Below, piece after piece: positions 27,013 to 34,850 of a DNA stretch of 64,000 nucleotides. Under the pieces are notes generated by a model. The model made no database searches and was not told the DNA's origin. It worked only from the letters and a program-made list of their open reading frames with translations. The stretch covers positions 1 to 64,000 of the forward strand of contig NZ_JABFDK010000011.1 of NCBI RefSeq assembly GCF_013403865.1, given 5' to 3'. A program made the position numbers and the translations under genes. The first letter of the stretch is position 1. Every line of letters starts with the position of its first letter. The stretch comes from Winogradskyella costae (GTDB lineage Bacteria; Bacteroidota; Bacteroidia; Flavobacteriales; Flavobacteriaceae).

Positions 27013-30000
27013 TTATTGATTAAAATATTGTAGTTGAAATGTGCTTTCTAAATAGTTTACTAATGCTGTTTGTGCTTCCAATTCTGACTGAATGGCTTCT
27101 TTTATCAACTGCGTAAATGCAGTATAATCTATTTCGCCTTCTCTATATGCCAGTAATGCACCTGTTTTTTGCTCTTTTGTTAATGGTAAAACTTGGTCTT
27201 TGTAAAACTCCCAAGATGTTTTCCATTTCATATATTTTTCTTTAGCCAGAACAAACCTTGATTGTACTTCCTGTTTTTTGAACGCTACATTGGTTTCGGC
27301 TATGTCTTTATCAATTCTGGCACTTCTAACTTGTGCTTTGTTAGAACCTGATAAAAACGGAATGGAAATACCTGCTTGATAGGTGTAAAACCCTGAATTG
27401 CCATTTACTTTTTGTAAACCACCTTGTAGATTGAACTTCGGTAAATTATCCGCCTTTGCAGCTTTATATTTGGCTTCTGCTTCATCTACAATGTTCATCG
27501 ACATACTGTACAACGGATGATTTTCAATACTAATCGTTTCCACATCACTATCTATCGCTACATCAAATTCATCTGAAACCGTAAAAATTTCTTCTGAAAC
27601 TAACCACAAATTGAATTGCTGTAAAGCAATATGATAATCACTATAAGCTTGCGCTTTTTTATTCTGAATTTGAAACGCTTGATTTTTTGCTGCTGAATAT
27701 TCTAATTTAGAAATAGCTTCTACTTCATAATTTAAAGCTGCTGCTTGTTCAAATTTGGAATATATGGAATCCAGTTCTTTATACAAATCATAGTTTCGTT
27801 TCATTTGATAACATTTTGACCACGCTTTTTTGACTTCCAATTCTAATTCCAATTCGGAAAGTTGAAAGGCTTTTTGTGCCAATTGAATGCGTTGTTCTTG
27901 TAACTTCTTTTTAGAAGCTATACCAAATACATCGATATTTGATTGACCAATACCAATGGTTGTATAGATGCCATTTCCATTATCAATTTCTTCTCCACCT
28001 GTAAAAATTTGAGTCGTTCCGAAATCATAGGCAGTCGATTTTAATTGTTCTTGTTTTGTAATTTCCAACTGCTTTTGCTTCAATAATGGATAATTACTTT
28101 TTGCGAGTTTAACAGCTTCCTGTAATGAAATTTCGGGAATTGTATCATTCAACTCTTGTGCATTACTTTGTGGTGAAAAGCCAAATAGTAATAATACAAC
28201 TGCTGTTGCTGTTACTAACTTTTTATTTGGCTTAAACGTAAAAGATTTGTTTTCTACCCAATGATATAAAATTGGTAAAACAAATAAGGTAAGCAAAGTT
28301 GAAGTTAATAATCCACCAATAACAACCGTTGCCAATGGACGTTGTACTTCTGCACCAGCTGATGATGAAATAGCCATTGGTAGAAAGCCTAATACATCTG
28401 TAAAAGCAGTTAGCATAATAGGTCTGATTCTTCGTTTAGTACCTTCAACTATTCTATCCTTTAGATTGGTTACACCTTCTTCTTTTAATTCGTTGAGTCC
28501 GCTTATCATTACCAAACCATTTAAAACTGCAACACCAAACAGCACAATAAAACCAACACCTGCCGAAATACTAAATGGCATATCACGTAACCACAACGCC
28601 ACAACACCACCAATAGTTGCCATTGGAATAGCTATGTAAATCATTAAGGTCTGTGGTAAAGATTTTAATGCAAAATATATTAGTATAAATATGAGTAACA
28701 ATGCAATAGGCACAACGGTTTGTAATCGGTTGCTGGCACGTTCTAAATTTTCAAATGCACCACCATAACGAATAAAATAACCTGATGGTAATTCTAATTG
28801 TGCATCTAATTTTGATTTAATTTCAGTTACTAACGATTTTACATCACGTCCTCTAACATTAACACCTACATAGGTTCTTCTATTGGTGTTATCTCTACTG
28901 ATTTGCATTGGTCCTGCTTTATAGCTTACATCTGCAATTTCACGTAAAGGAATTTGAGCACCCGAAGGTAAATTGATATACAGGTTTTGAACATCTGAAA
29001 TATCCTTACGGTTTTGATCGCTTAATCGTACTACTAAATCGAAGCGTTTTTCACCTTCAAAAATTACACCTGCTGTACCACCTGCAAATGCAGATTGTAC
29101 GGTTTGATTAAGCGTATTTATTTGAAGACCATATTGCGCCAATTTATTCCTGTTGTAATTGATTGTCATTTGTGGCAAACCTGTTGTGGCTTCCGCTTTC
29201 ATATCACCAATACCTTCAGTACCTGCGATAATTTTAGATATTTCTTCGGCTTTTTGAGATAGAATATCAATGTCTTCACCATAAAGTTTTATAGCAATAT
29301 CTTCACGAACACCTTCTAATAACTCGTTAAAACGCATTTCAATAGGTTGTGTAAACTCATAATTAACACCAGGAACCATTTCAACTGCTTCTTTCATTGC
29401 TTCAATCAATTCATCTTTTGATTCTATAGTAGTCCATTCACTTTTAGGTTTCAGAATTACAAAAACATCGGCAATATCCATAGGCATCGGGTCGGTTGGA
29501 ATTTCGGCAACACCAATACGACTCACAATTTTATCAACTTCTGGAAATTTTGCTTTTACTATTTGTTCTATTTTGGTAGTAGTTTCAATAGTTTCTGTAA
29601 GTGAACTACCTGGTTTTAAAATAGCGTGAAATGCAATATCACCTTCATCGAGTTGCGGAATGAACTCGCCACCCATTCTTGAAAACATAAAAACGGTTAT
29701 TCCGAACAACACAACTGCAATACCAATTACCCATTTCCCTTTTCGCAAGGCTCTAACCAATAAAGGTTGGTATTTATCTTCAACCCAATGCACAAATCTA
29801 TCTCCATAAGATTTTTTATCGTTTTTAGGTGCTCTTAATATTAAAGCTGACATCATTGGCACATAGGTTAAACAAAGTACCATTGCACCAATCATAGCAA
29901 AAATAAAGGTCAAAGCCATTGGTTTAAACATCTTTCCTTCAATACCTTGTAAGGCTAAAATGGGTAGAAAAACGATAAGGATAATCAACTGACCGAAGAA

Positions 30001-31347
30001 GGCAGCATTCATCATCTTTTTTGAAGCATTAGAAGCAACTTTATCTCTTTCTTTAGATGTAAGTTGTTTCTTTTTCAAAACTTGTGATGCTATAAGAAAA
30101 ACAGTGCTTTCAACAATAATTACAGCACCATCTACAATGATTCCGAAATCAATTGCTCCTAAACTCATTAGGTTTACCCAAACATCAAAAACATTCATTA
30201 AAATAAAAGCAAATAATAAGGATAATGGAATAGTAGAGGCAACTATTAAACCTCCTCGCCAATTACCTAATAAAAAGACCAACACAAAAATGACGATTAA
30301 TGCACCTTCAATAAGATTAGTTGTTACTGTAGAAGTTGTTTCGCCAATTAATTTACTTCGGTCTAATAATGGTTCAATAATTACGCCTTCTGGTAACGAC
30401 TTTTCAATTTGAGTCATTCGCTCTTTTACATTGGCAATAACATCATTGGAATTAGCTCCTTTTAGCATCATTACCAATCCACCTACAACTTCTCCTTCAC
30501 CATCTTGGGTTAATGCACCGTAACGAATTGCAGAGCCAAATTGTACCGTAGCAATATCGCCAATAGTGACAGGTATATTATTAATATTCTTGACAGTGAT
30601 TTTTTTAATGTCCTCTAAACTTCTCACCAAGCCTTCACCACGAATAAAATTGGCTTGATGGTTCTTTTCAATATATGCACCTCCTGTATTTTGATTATTG
30701 GCTTCAAGTGCATTAAACACATCTGTAATGGTAAGGCCAATAGCATTTAAATCGTTTGGGTCAACCGCTACTTCGTATTGTTTTATTTTTCCACCAATAG
30801 CGTTTACTTCTACCACACCAGGAACCATTGCCATTTGACGCTGTACAATCCAGTCTTGCATTGAGCGTAAATCTGCAATGTTGTATTTGTCTTTAAACTC
30901 TGGTGCAACTTTTAGTGTGTATTGGTAAATCTCTCCTAAACCTGTTGAAATAGGACCCATTGTAGGTTCGCCAAATCCAGCAGGTATTTGCTCTTTGACT
31001 TTGTTTAGTTTTTCGGCTACTAATTGGCGAGGTAGATATGTTCCCATATCATCATCAAATACAATAGTAACCACAGATAAGCCAAAACGAGAAATTGACC
31101 TTATTTCCTGAACATCAGGAAGATTGCTCATTGCCACTTCAATTGGATAAGTAACAATTTGCTCAATATCTTCAGTACCTAAATTGGGGGATTGTGTTAT
31201 AACCTGTACTTGGTTATTGGTAATATCTGGAACAGCATCTATTGGCACTTTGGTCATACTCCAAATACCTGTTCCGATTATGGTAAGCGTAAGCAAACCA
31301 ATAATGAATTTGTTATTGATTGAAAAATCAATGATTTTATTAATCAT
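27013..31347 (-). CDS. czcA: CzcA-type RND metal pump fused to a CzcC/TolC-like channel
   Basis: A 1444-residue protein. Residues 1 to about 1035 are a full heavy-metal RND pump with 12 TM helices. TM4 carries DFGIIVDGAVIIVE (about residues 397-412), the D-x5-D-x6-E spacing of CzcA-type divalent-cation pumps rather than CusA. After a last TM-like segment with a signal-peptide look (AVVLLLFGFSPQSNAQ, about 1045-1062) comes a TolC-like outer-membrane channel domain rich in coiled coils (about 1065-1444). The two would have to be separated or span the envelope, probably by cleavage after SNAQ. The fusion occurs in other Bacteroidota. Predicted substrates are Zn, Co, Cd or Ni. Confidence 0.88.
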   Translation of the reverse strand: MINKIIDFSINNKFIIGLLTLTIIGTGIWSMTKVPIDAVPDITNNQVQVITQSPNLGTEDIEQIVTYPIEVAMSNLPDVQEIRSISRFGLSVVTIVFDDDMGTYLPRQLVAEKLNKVKEQIPAGFGEPTMGPISTGLGEIYQYTLKVAPEFKDKYNIADLRSMQDWIVQRQMAMVPGVVEVNAIGGKIKQYEVAVDPNDLNAIGLTITDVFNALEANNQNTGGAYIEKNHQANFIRGEGLVRSLEDIKKITVKNINNIPVTIGDIATVQFGSAIRYGALTQDGEGEVVGGLVMMLKGANSNDVIANVKERMTQIEKSLPEGVIIEPLLDRSKLIGETTSTVTTNLIEGALIVIFVLVFLLGNWRGGLIVASTIPLSLLFAFILMNVFDVWVNLMSLGAIDFGIIVDGAVIIVESTVFLIASQVLKKKQLTSKERDKVASNASKKMMNAAFFGQLIILIVFLPILALQGIEGKMFKPMALTFIFAMIGAMVLCLTYVPMMSALILRAPKNDKKSYGDRFVHWVEDKYQPLLVRALRKGKWVIGIAVVLFGITVFMFSRMGGEFIPQLDEGDIAFHAILKPGSSLTETIETTTKIEQIVKAKFPEVDKIVSRIGVAEIPTDPMPMDIADVFVILKPKSEWTTIESKDELIEAMKEAVEMVPGVNYEFTQPIEMRFNELLEGVREDIAIKLYGEDIDILSQKAEEISKIIAGTEGIGDMKAEATTGLPQMTINYNRNKLAQYGLQINTLNQTVQSAFAGGTAGVIFEGEKRFDLVVRLSDQNRKDISDVQNLYINLPSGAQIPLREIADVSYKAGPMQISRDNTNRRTYVGVNVRGRDVKSLVTEIKSKLDAQLELPSGYFIRYGGAFENLERASNRLQTVVPIALLLIFILIYFALKSLPQTLMIYIAIPMATIGGVVALWLRDMPFSISAGVGFIVLFGVAVLNGLVMISGLNELKEEGVTNLKDRIVEGTKRRIRPIMLTAFTDVLGFLPMAISSSAGAEVQRPLATVVIGGLLTSTLLTLFVLPILYHWVENKSFTFKPNKKLVTATAVVLLLFGFSPQSNAQELNDTIPEISLQEAVKLAKSNYPLLKQKQLEITKQEQLKSTAYDFGTTQIFTGGEEIDNGNGIYTTIGIGQSNIDVFGIASKKKLQEQRIQLAQKAFQLSELELELEVKKAWSKCYQMKRNYDLYKELDSIYSKFEQAAALNYEVEAISKLEYSAAKNQAFQIQNKKAQAYSDYHIALQQFNLWLVSEEIFTVSDEFDVAIDSDVETISIENHPLYSMSMNIVDEAEAKYKAAKADNLPKFNLQGGLQKVNGNSGFYTYQAGISIPFLSGSNKAQVRSARIDKDIAETNVAFKKQEVQSRFVLAKEKYMKWKTSWEFYKDQVLPLTKEQKTGALLAYREGEIDYTAFTQLIKEAIQSELEAQTALVNYLESTFQLQYFNQ

Positions 31348-31470
31348 AGAAAATGTATTAATTCAGTTAAACTATTCGATACAATTCTGATATAAGAAAA
31401 TAGAATTACACAAAATGAAATGAACCCTTTAGGCTCAAAATTGGATATAGCTATCCATTAAAAAACTGAA

Positions 31471-31866
31471 TTATACTTTAGGTGGCTGGAAAAGTGATTC
31501 CAAATATCTGGAAGTGAAGTTTACTTTATGTAAATTATATTGTTTTTTCTCTTCAAACTTTAATCGATTGGTTAAAGCCAAATTATTGTTCGCAATAATT
31601 AATACCAAAGGGTGACAACATTGATTATGGGAATGGACTGGTGTATTCTCCTTATCTGGGTTATGATGATGCTCTTCATTTTTAGCATCGCTCTCAATGT
31701 AATCTTCAACTACATATTCAAAGAAAGAGTCTCCATAAACTTTATGGTCTTGATAATGGGTAATTACATTTGAAATTTCTTTAATTGGACCACAAAAGTC
31801 CATATCTATGCTTATCCCTTGAAAAAAGAATAAAATAGACATTGATATGGAAACAAATATTTTCAT
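31471..31866 (-). CDS. Small Cys/His-rich secreted protein of the metal cluster (HYC_CC_PP-like)
   Basis: A 131-residue protein counted from the ATG at 31866. It has a signal peptide or N-terminal anchor (IFVSISMSILFFFQGISI), a His-rich acidic middle (NEEHHHNPDKE), a Cys/His motif (HSHNQCCHPL) and a C-terminal FQPPKV. This resembles the small HYC_CC_PP-type proteins that accompany metal efflux genes in Bacteroidota, though I do not see an exact HYC motif. It probably binds metal in the periplasm. It is the first gene of the metal operon, 119 bp upstream of czcA. Confidence 0.6.
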   Translation of the reverse strand: MKIFVSISMSILFFFQGISIDMDFCGPIKEISNVITHYQDHKVYGDSFFEYVVEDYIESDAKNEEHHHNPDKENTPVHSHNQCCHPLVLIIANNNLALTNRLKFEEKKQYNLHKVNFTSRYLESLFQPPKV

Positions 31867-31876
31867 ATAATTTATA

Positions 31877-31884
31877 CAAATATA
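31877..31884 (-). promoter_or_regulatory. Bacteroidota -7 element of the metal operon
   Basis: CAAATATA on the + strand reads TATATTTG on the minus strand, matching the TAnnTTTG consensus. It lies about 10 bp before the ATG at 31866, so the leader would be very short. Confidence 0.45.
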
Positions 31885-31929
31885 CAAATTATTGAATGCA
31901 ATGGTGTTGCAAATAAATTGATTGGTAAA

Positions 31930-34041
31930 TTACAAAAACCATAGAGCATCTTTAGCATCGTCTGGAACCCCATTATTAAAATGTGGTGCTATTTGTGCTA
32001 CCATTTCTGGATATTTTATTGTGATTGGTACATTTTGTTGTCGAAGCGATTTCCAATATAATCTGCTAAACTGATACACTTGTGTTAATAATTCTAACAC
32101 TACATCTGCATCTTCAAAAGCATCTTCATCTGGACTGCTTACCTTAATTTTTATTGGGAACGGATAACCATCTGTATCTGCATACCGCTGTGAATTAGGG
32201 TAACGTGCATTATTAAACAACAAAAAATGATTTTCGCTAATACGTATGTATGTACCACTTACAGGCATTAACTTTTTGTTCCAATTAAGGTCGTAAGCAA
32301 TAATATCTTCTGCTTCTGTTTTATTGATATTTAGAATGTAGAGCGGAATTTTTAACCCTAATGTATGCATCCCTCTAATAATTGGTTTTAGTTCCTCGTA
32401 ACTCATTTCCTTATAGAAGTGAATGACTACTTTATCTGCTTCTGCAACCGATGTAAAATCTCTAATGGCTTTACATATACTTCCTGCCAATAGTTCTGTT
32501 TCGCTTTGGTCAAAATATTCGAACTTTCTAAATAAGCCATTGTTTTGAAAACTAAAGGCACTTGCTATATAACGTCTGTTTTCGCCTTGATTGGTAAATG
32601 CACCAACACCTATTACTAATTCTTTTTTATCGGTTACTGCAAGTTTCCAAGGTGCGCCACCTAATTTGGCGTGAATAGCTAACGCCATATTTTGCAATGA
32701 AAATTGGAAGTTGTATTGATTCTCGATATTGACCACCATTTTTTCATAATCTACCACTTGTGTAACAATGCCTTCATTTAAAAACAGTTCTTTGATTTGA
32801 ATATAGATTTCGCGGTCTTCGGGATTTTGTGTGAACTTATCGAAAGGACTTAAATAAAAAGCTGCGTAAAGCACATTATCGTGGTCGAAGGTTAAACTCT
32901 CTAACTTTTCAACTATTTCTGGTATTGGGTCGTTTTCGTTGGTAAATTCAATGAAGTGTTCTTTGGATGATGATGCTTTAATGTTCACATAGGCTTCTAA
33001 TCCTTTATAATAATTCTTTTCTGTATTTACACCTTCCTTTAAATTTTGATAGAAAGACAATACCGAATCTTTATGAGAAGTATGGCAAATGAAAAATATC
33101 TTGATATTTTGATTGTTTGGACGTCTGTAAGGGTTTAGGATATTCATTGCCTTTTTAGGCACTAAATGGGTTTTCTTGTTACCGTATTGGTCTTTACCAA
33201 ATTCCAATAAACCTACTTGTGGGTCGATATGGTTGATACGATTGAGTGGCACATCTATAAACGTATCAGTTTTAAATGGAAATATGACTTTAAAATCTTC
33301 TTTAAACAGATAGTTGGTTGCAAAATTATTAATAAGTGCTACGTACTTTTGATATTTATTAATTGGTCTTATAGGTTCCTCAATAGGTATATCTAATGCT
33401 CGTGCTAATGACAAATTAAAAATTGGGTATGCTTGGTCAAACTGAATAGCATTGTAAAATTCTTGTTTTTCCTCTGTATCGAGGTCCATTTGGTAATTGA
33501 ACGTTTTTTGACCATATACACAACGCTTTATTAGCTCTGAATCCTCTATATCCTTAACCGACGTTGTAAGGACTTTTGAAGTACCATCGTATGATACAAT
33601 TAACTCTGGTAAGTCTGTGAGTTTTGCAAACTGTATCTTAAATGAAAATTTATAGTAGAGGTTATAGTCTGCTGTATTCCCTTTTTTTGAAGGCATCCAC
33701 ACTTGTACATCGCCAACAAAGTTTTTTACTACTATATAGTCTTTAGATTTAAAATAGCTTCTTAATTGGTGTTTAAGGTATTGTTTATATATTCTCAATT
33801 CTCTACCATTTACTAAATTCAGCTTAATGCTTGGTGCATTGGGTATTTCTGTAATAAATGTTGTAAATATTTGGTCTGTATTAGATAGGTCTGTGTCTGG
33901 AAACACCTCTTTAATCTGTCTTGAAAATTTAGATTTATGAATGGGATGACTGCCTTCAATATCCTCTAATGATAAAAATATTGTAGGCGCACTATTAGGC
34001 CATTTAAAATTAAGTATGTTGGTTTTGAGGTGTTCTTGCAT
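31930..34041 (-). CDS. Long prokaryotic Argonaute, apparently catalytically inactive
   Basis: A 703-residue protein. Residues to about 290 form an N-terminal region with no clear PAZ domain. A MID-like domain follows (from about 305, IKIFFICHTSHKDS), then PIWI (about 450-703) with the family blocks LGGAPWKL, PVSGTYIRISENHFLL and VPITIKYPE, and the usual hydrophobic C-terminus (LWFL). The first catalytic Asp is replaced (VIGVGAF, about 475, where active proteins have GxD), and the usual HxDG block reads VVIHFYKE (about 538). It should bind guide and target but not cut, like the long-B group of prokaryotic Argonautes. It is third in a module after an XRE regulator and a 107-residue protein. Confidence 0.85.
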   Translation of the reverse strand: MQEHLKTNILNFKWPNSAPTIFLSLEDIEGSHPIHKSKFSRQIKEVFPDTDLSNTDQIFTTFITEIPNAPSIKLNLVNGRELRIYKQYLKHQLRSYFKSKDYIVVKNFVGDVQVWMPSKKGNTADYNLYYKFSFKIQFAKLTDLPELIVSYDGTSKVLTTSVKDIEDSELIKRCVYGQKTFNYQMDLDTEEKQEFYNAIQFDQAYPIFNLSLARALDIPIEEPIRPINKYQKYVALINNFATNYLFKEDFKVIFPFKTDTFIDVPLNRINHIDPQVGLLEFGKDQYGNKKTHLVPKKAMNILNPYRRPNNQNIKIFFICHTSHKDSVLSFYQNLKEGVNTEKNYYKGLEAYVNIKASSSKEHFIEFTNENDPIPEIVEKLESLTFDHDNVLYAAFYLSPFDKFTQNPEDREIYIQIKELFLNEGIVTQVVDYEKMVVNIENQYNFQFSLQNMALAIHAKLGGAPWKLAVTDKKELVIGVGAFTNQGENRRYIASAFSFQNNGLFRKFEYFDQSETELLAGSICKAIRDFTSVAEADKVVIHFYKEMSYEELKPIIRGMHTLGLKIPLYILNINKTEAEDIIAYDLNWNKKLMPVSGTYIRISENHFLLFNNARYPNSQRYADTDGYPFPIKIKVSSPDEDAFEDADVVLELLTQVYQFSRLYWKSLRQQNVPITIKYPEMVAQIAPHFNNGVPDDAKDALWFL

Positions 34042-34072
34042 TGGTATTGTAATTTTCAGTTTTACATAAAAT

Positions 34073-34396
34073 CTATTTGAATTGCTCTGTTATTTTTAAT
34101 CCTTTTTCAATAACTAAATTAATATCATTACTGTTATTTGATTGTGCGTTTAGAGAGCCTAAAATTTTTAAACTTTCTTCTGTTTTATAGTCAATATCTT
34201 GTTTAAAAAACACTTCAATAGCTTGTTCTATTCTTTCTTGTATAATTTTAAGTTCTTTTTGTTGGTCTCCTTTTTGTTCTGCTCTGGTAAGTGAATAGTA
34301 TTCACCTTTTGAAGGTCTTTTAATTCTTTTATCCAAATTATATGCTCTATTTAAAAATGCTTCCAAACGCATTGCTTTTATTTCTTCTGTTGCCAT
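34073..34396 (-). CDS. Unknown 107-residue helical protein in Argonaute operon
   Basis: I do not recognise this protein. It is soluble, charged and predicted mostly helical, with a likely coiled coil at about 40-75 (LTRAEQKGDQQKELKIIQER). There are no Cys pairs, TM segments or nuclease motifs. It starts 6 bp after the regulator stop and ends 31 bp before the Argonaute start, so the three genes are almost surely co-transcribed. Known long-B Argonautes usually act with a partner effector; this is the only non-regulatory protein in the operon, but it is too small to carry any of the known effector domains. Confidence 0.75.
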   Translation of the reverse strand: MATEEIKAMRLEAFLNRAYNLDKRIKRPSKGEYYSLTRAEQKGDQQKELKIIQERIEQAIEVFFKQDIDYKTEESLKILGSLNAQSNNSNDINLVIEKGLKITEQFK

Positions 34397-34402
34397 ATTT
34401 AT

Positions 34403-34696
34403 TTAGTTTTCATCAATCTTACTAATTTTTTCTTTAGCTATTTTGAGGATTTCCGTACGTTCTCTTTCATTTTTAAGCATTAGTACAATTTGTTCGGACA
34501 TCCATAGCTTAATTAATTCGTTTTCGTCTTCTTTTAATGCTTTGGCGAATGCAACTACTTGTTCACGTCTTGCCATCCGATTTCCTCGTTCTATTTTGCT
34601 TAAATAGGCAACGTCCATATTTAGGTTTGCAGCCATTTCCCTTAATAGCAAATTGCGTTTTTCACGCAATGAGCGTATGTACTCCCCAAACTCCAT
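34403..34696 (-). CDS. XRE-type helix-turn-helix regulator
   Basis: A 97-residue protein counted from the ATG at 34696; a TTG at 34720 would extend into the likely operator. The Cro/C1 fold is clear (FGEYIRSLREKRNLLLREMA, then NMDVAYLSKIERGNR). A C-terminal helix (VLMLKNERERTEILKIAKE) may dimerise. It is first in the Argonaute operon, 6 bp from the next gene, with an inverted repeat just upstream, which fits autorepression. Similar regulators often sit in front of phage-defence cassettes. Confidence 0.85.
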   Translation of the reverse strand: MEFGEYIRSLREKRNLLLREMAANLNMDVAYLSKIERGNRMARREQVVAFAKALKEDENELIKLWMSEQIVLMLKNERERTEILKIAKEKISKIDEN

Positions 34697-34707
34697 AATA
34701 GAATTAT

Positions 34708-34731
34708 TTAGACTTGTCAAATTTTGTCTAA
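34708..34731 (-). promoter_or_regulatory. Candidate operator/promoter of the Argonaute operon
   Basis: TTAGAC at 34708-34713 and GTCTAA at 34726-34731 form an inverted repeat with a 12-bp spacer, beginning 12 bp upstream of the ATG at 34696. A half-turn spacing of this kind is common for XRE dimers. Binding by the adjacent regulator is inference. Confidence 0.4.
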
Positions 34732-34790
34732 TTTAAGTAAAGGAAACTAAAGGAAAAGAAAAAGATATAAGTAGTTATTAACAGATAGTG

Positions 34791-34847
34791 AGGATATTAA
34801 GGATTTAAGGAAGTCATTTAACCATATCCCTAAATCCTTAATATCCT
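34791..34847. repeat. Perfect 17-bp inverted repeat
   Basis: AGGATATTAAGGATTTA (34791-34807) and TAAATCCTTAATATCCT (34831-34847) are perfectly complementary with a 23-base loop. The structure starts 3 bp after the stop of the DUF3987 gene. No T-run follows, so it is not a standard terminator. It may stabilise the mRNA end, insulate the Argonaute operon, or act in replication. Confidence 0.75.
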
Positions 34848-34850
34848 TAA

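Noticed and set aside
31930-34041. PIWI-RE protein or RNase H-like nuclease
   Set aside because: The Argonaute blocks (LGGAPWKL, PVSGTYIRIS, VPITIKYPE) and size fit a long Argonaute, and there is no DinG-type helicase partner as in PIWI-RE loci.
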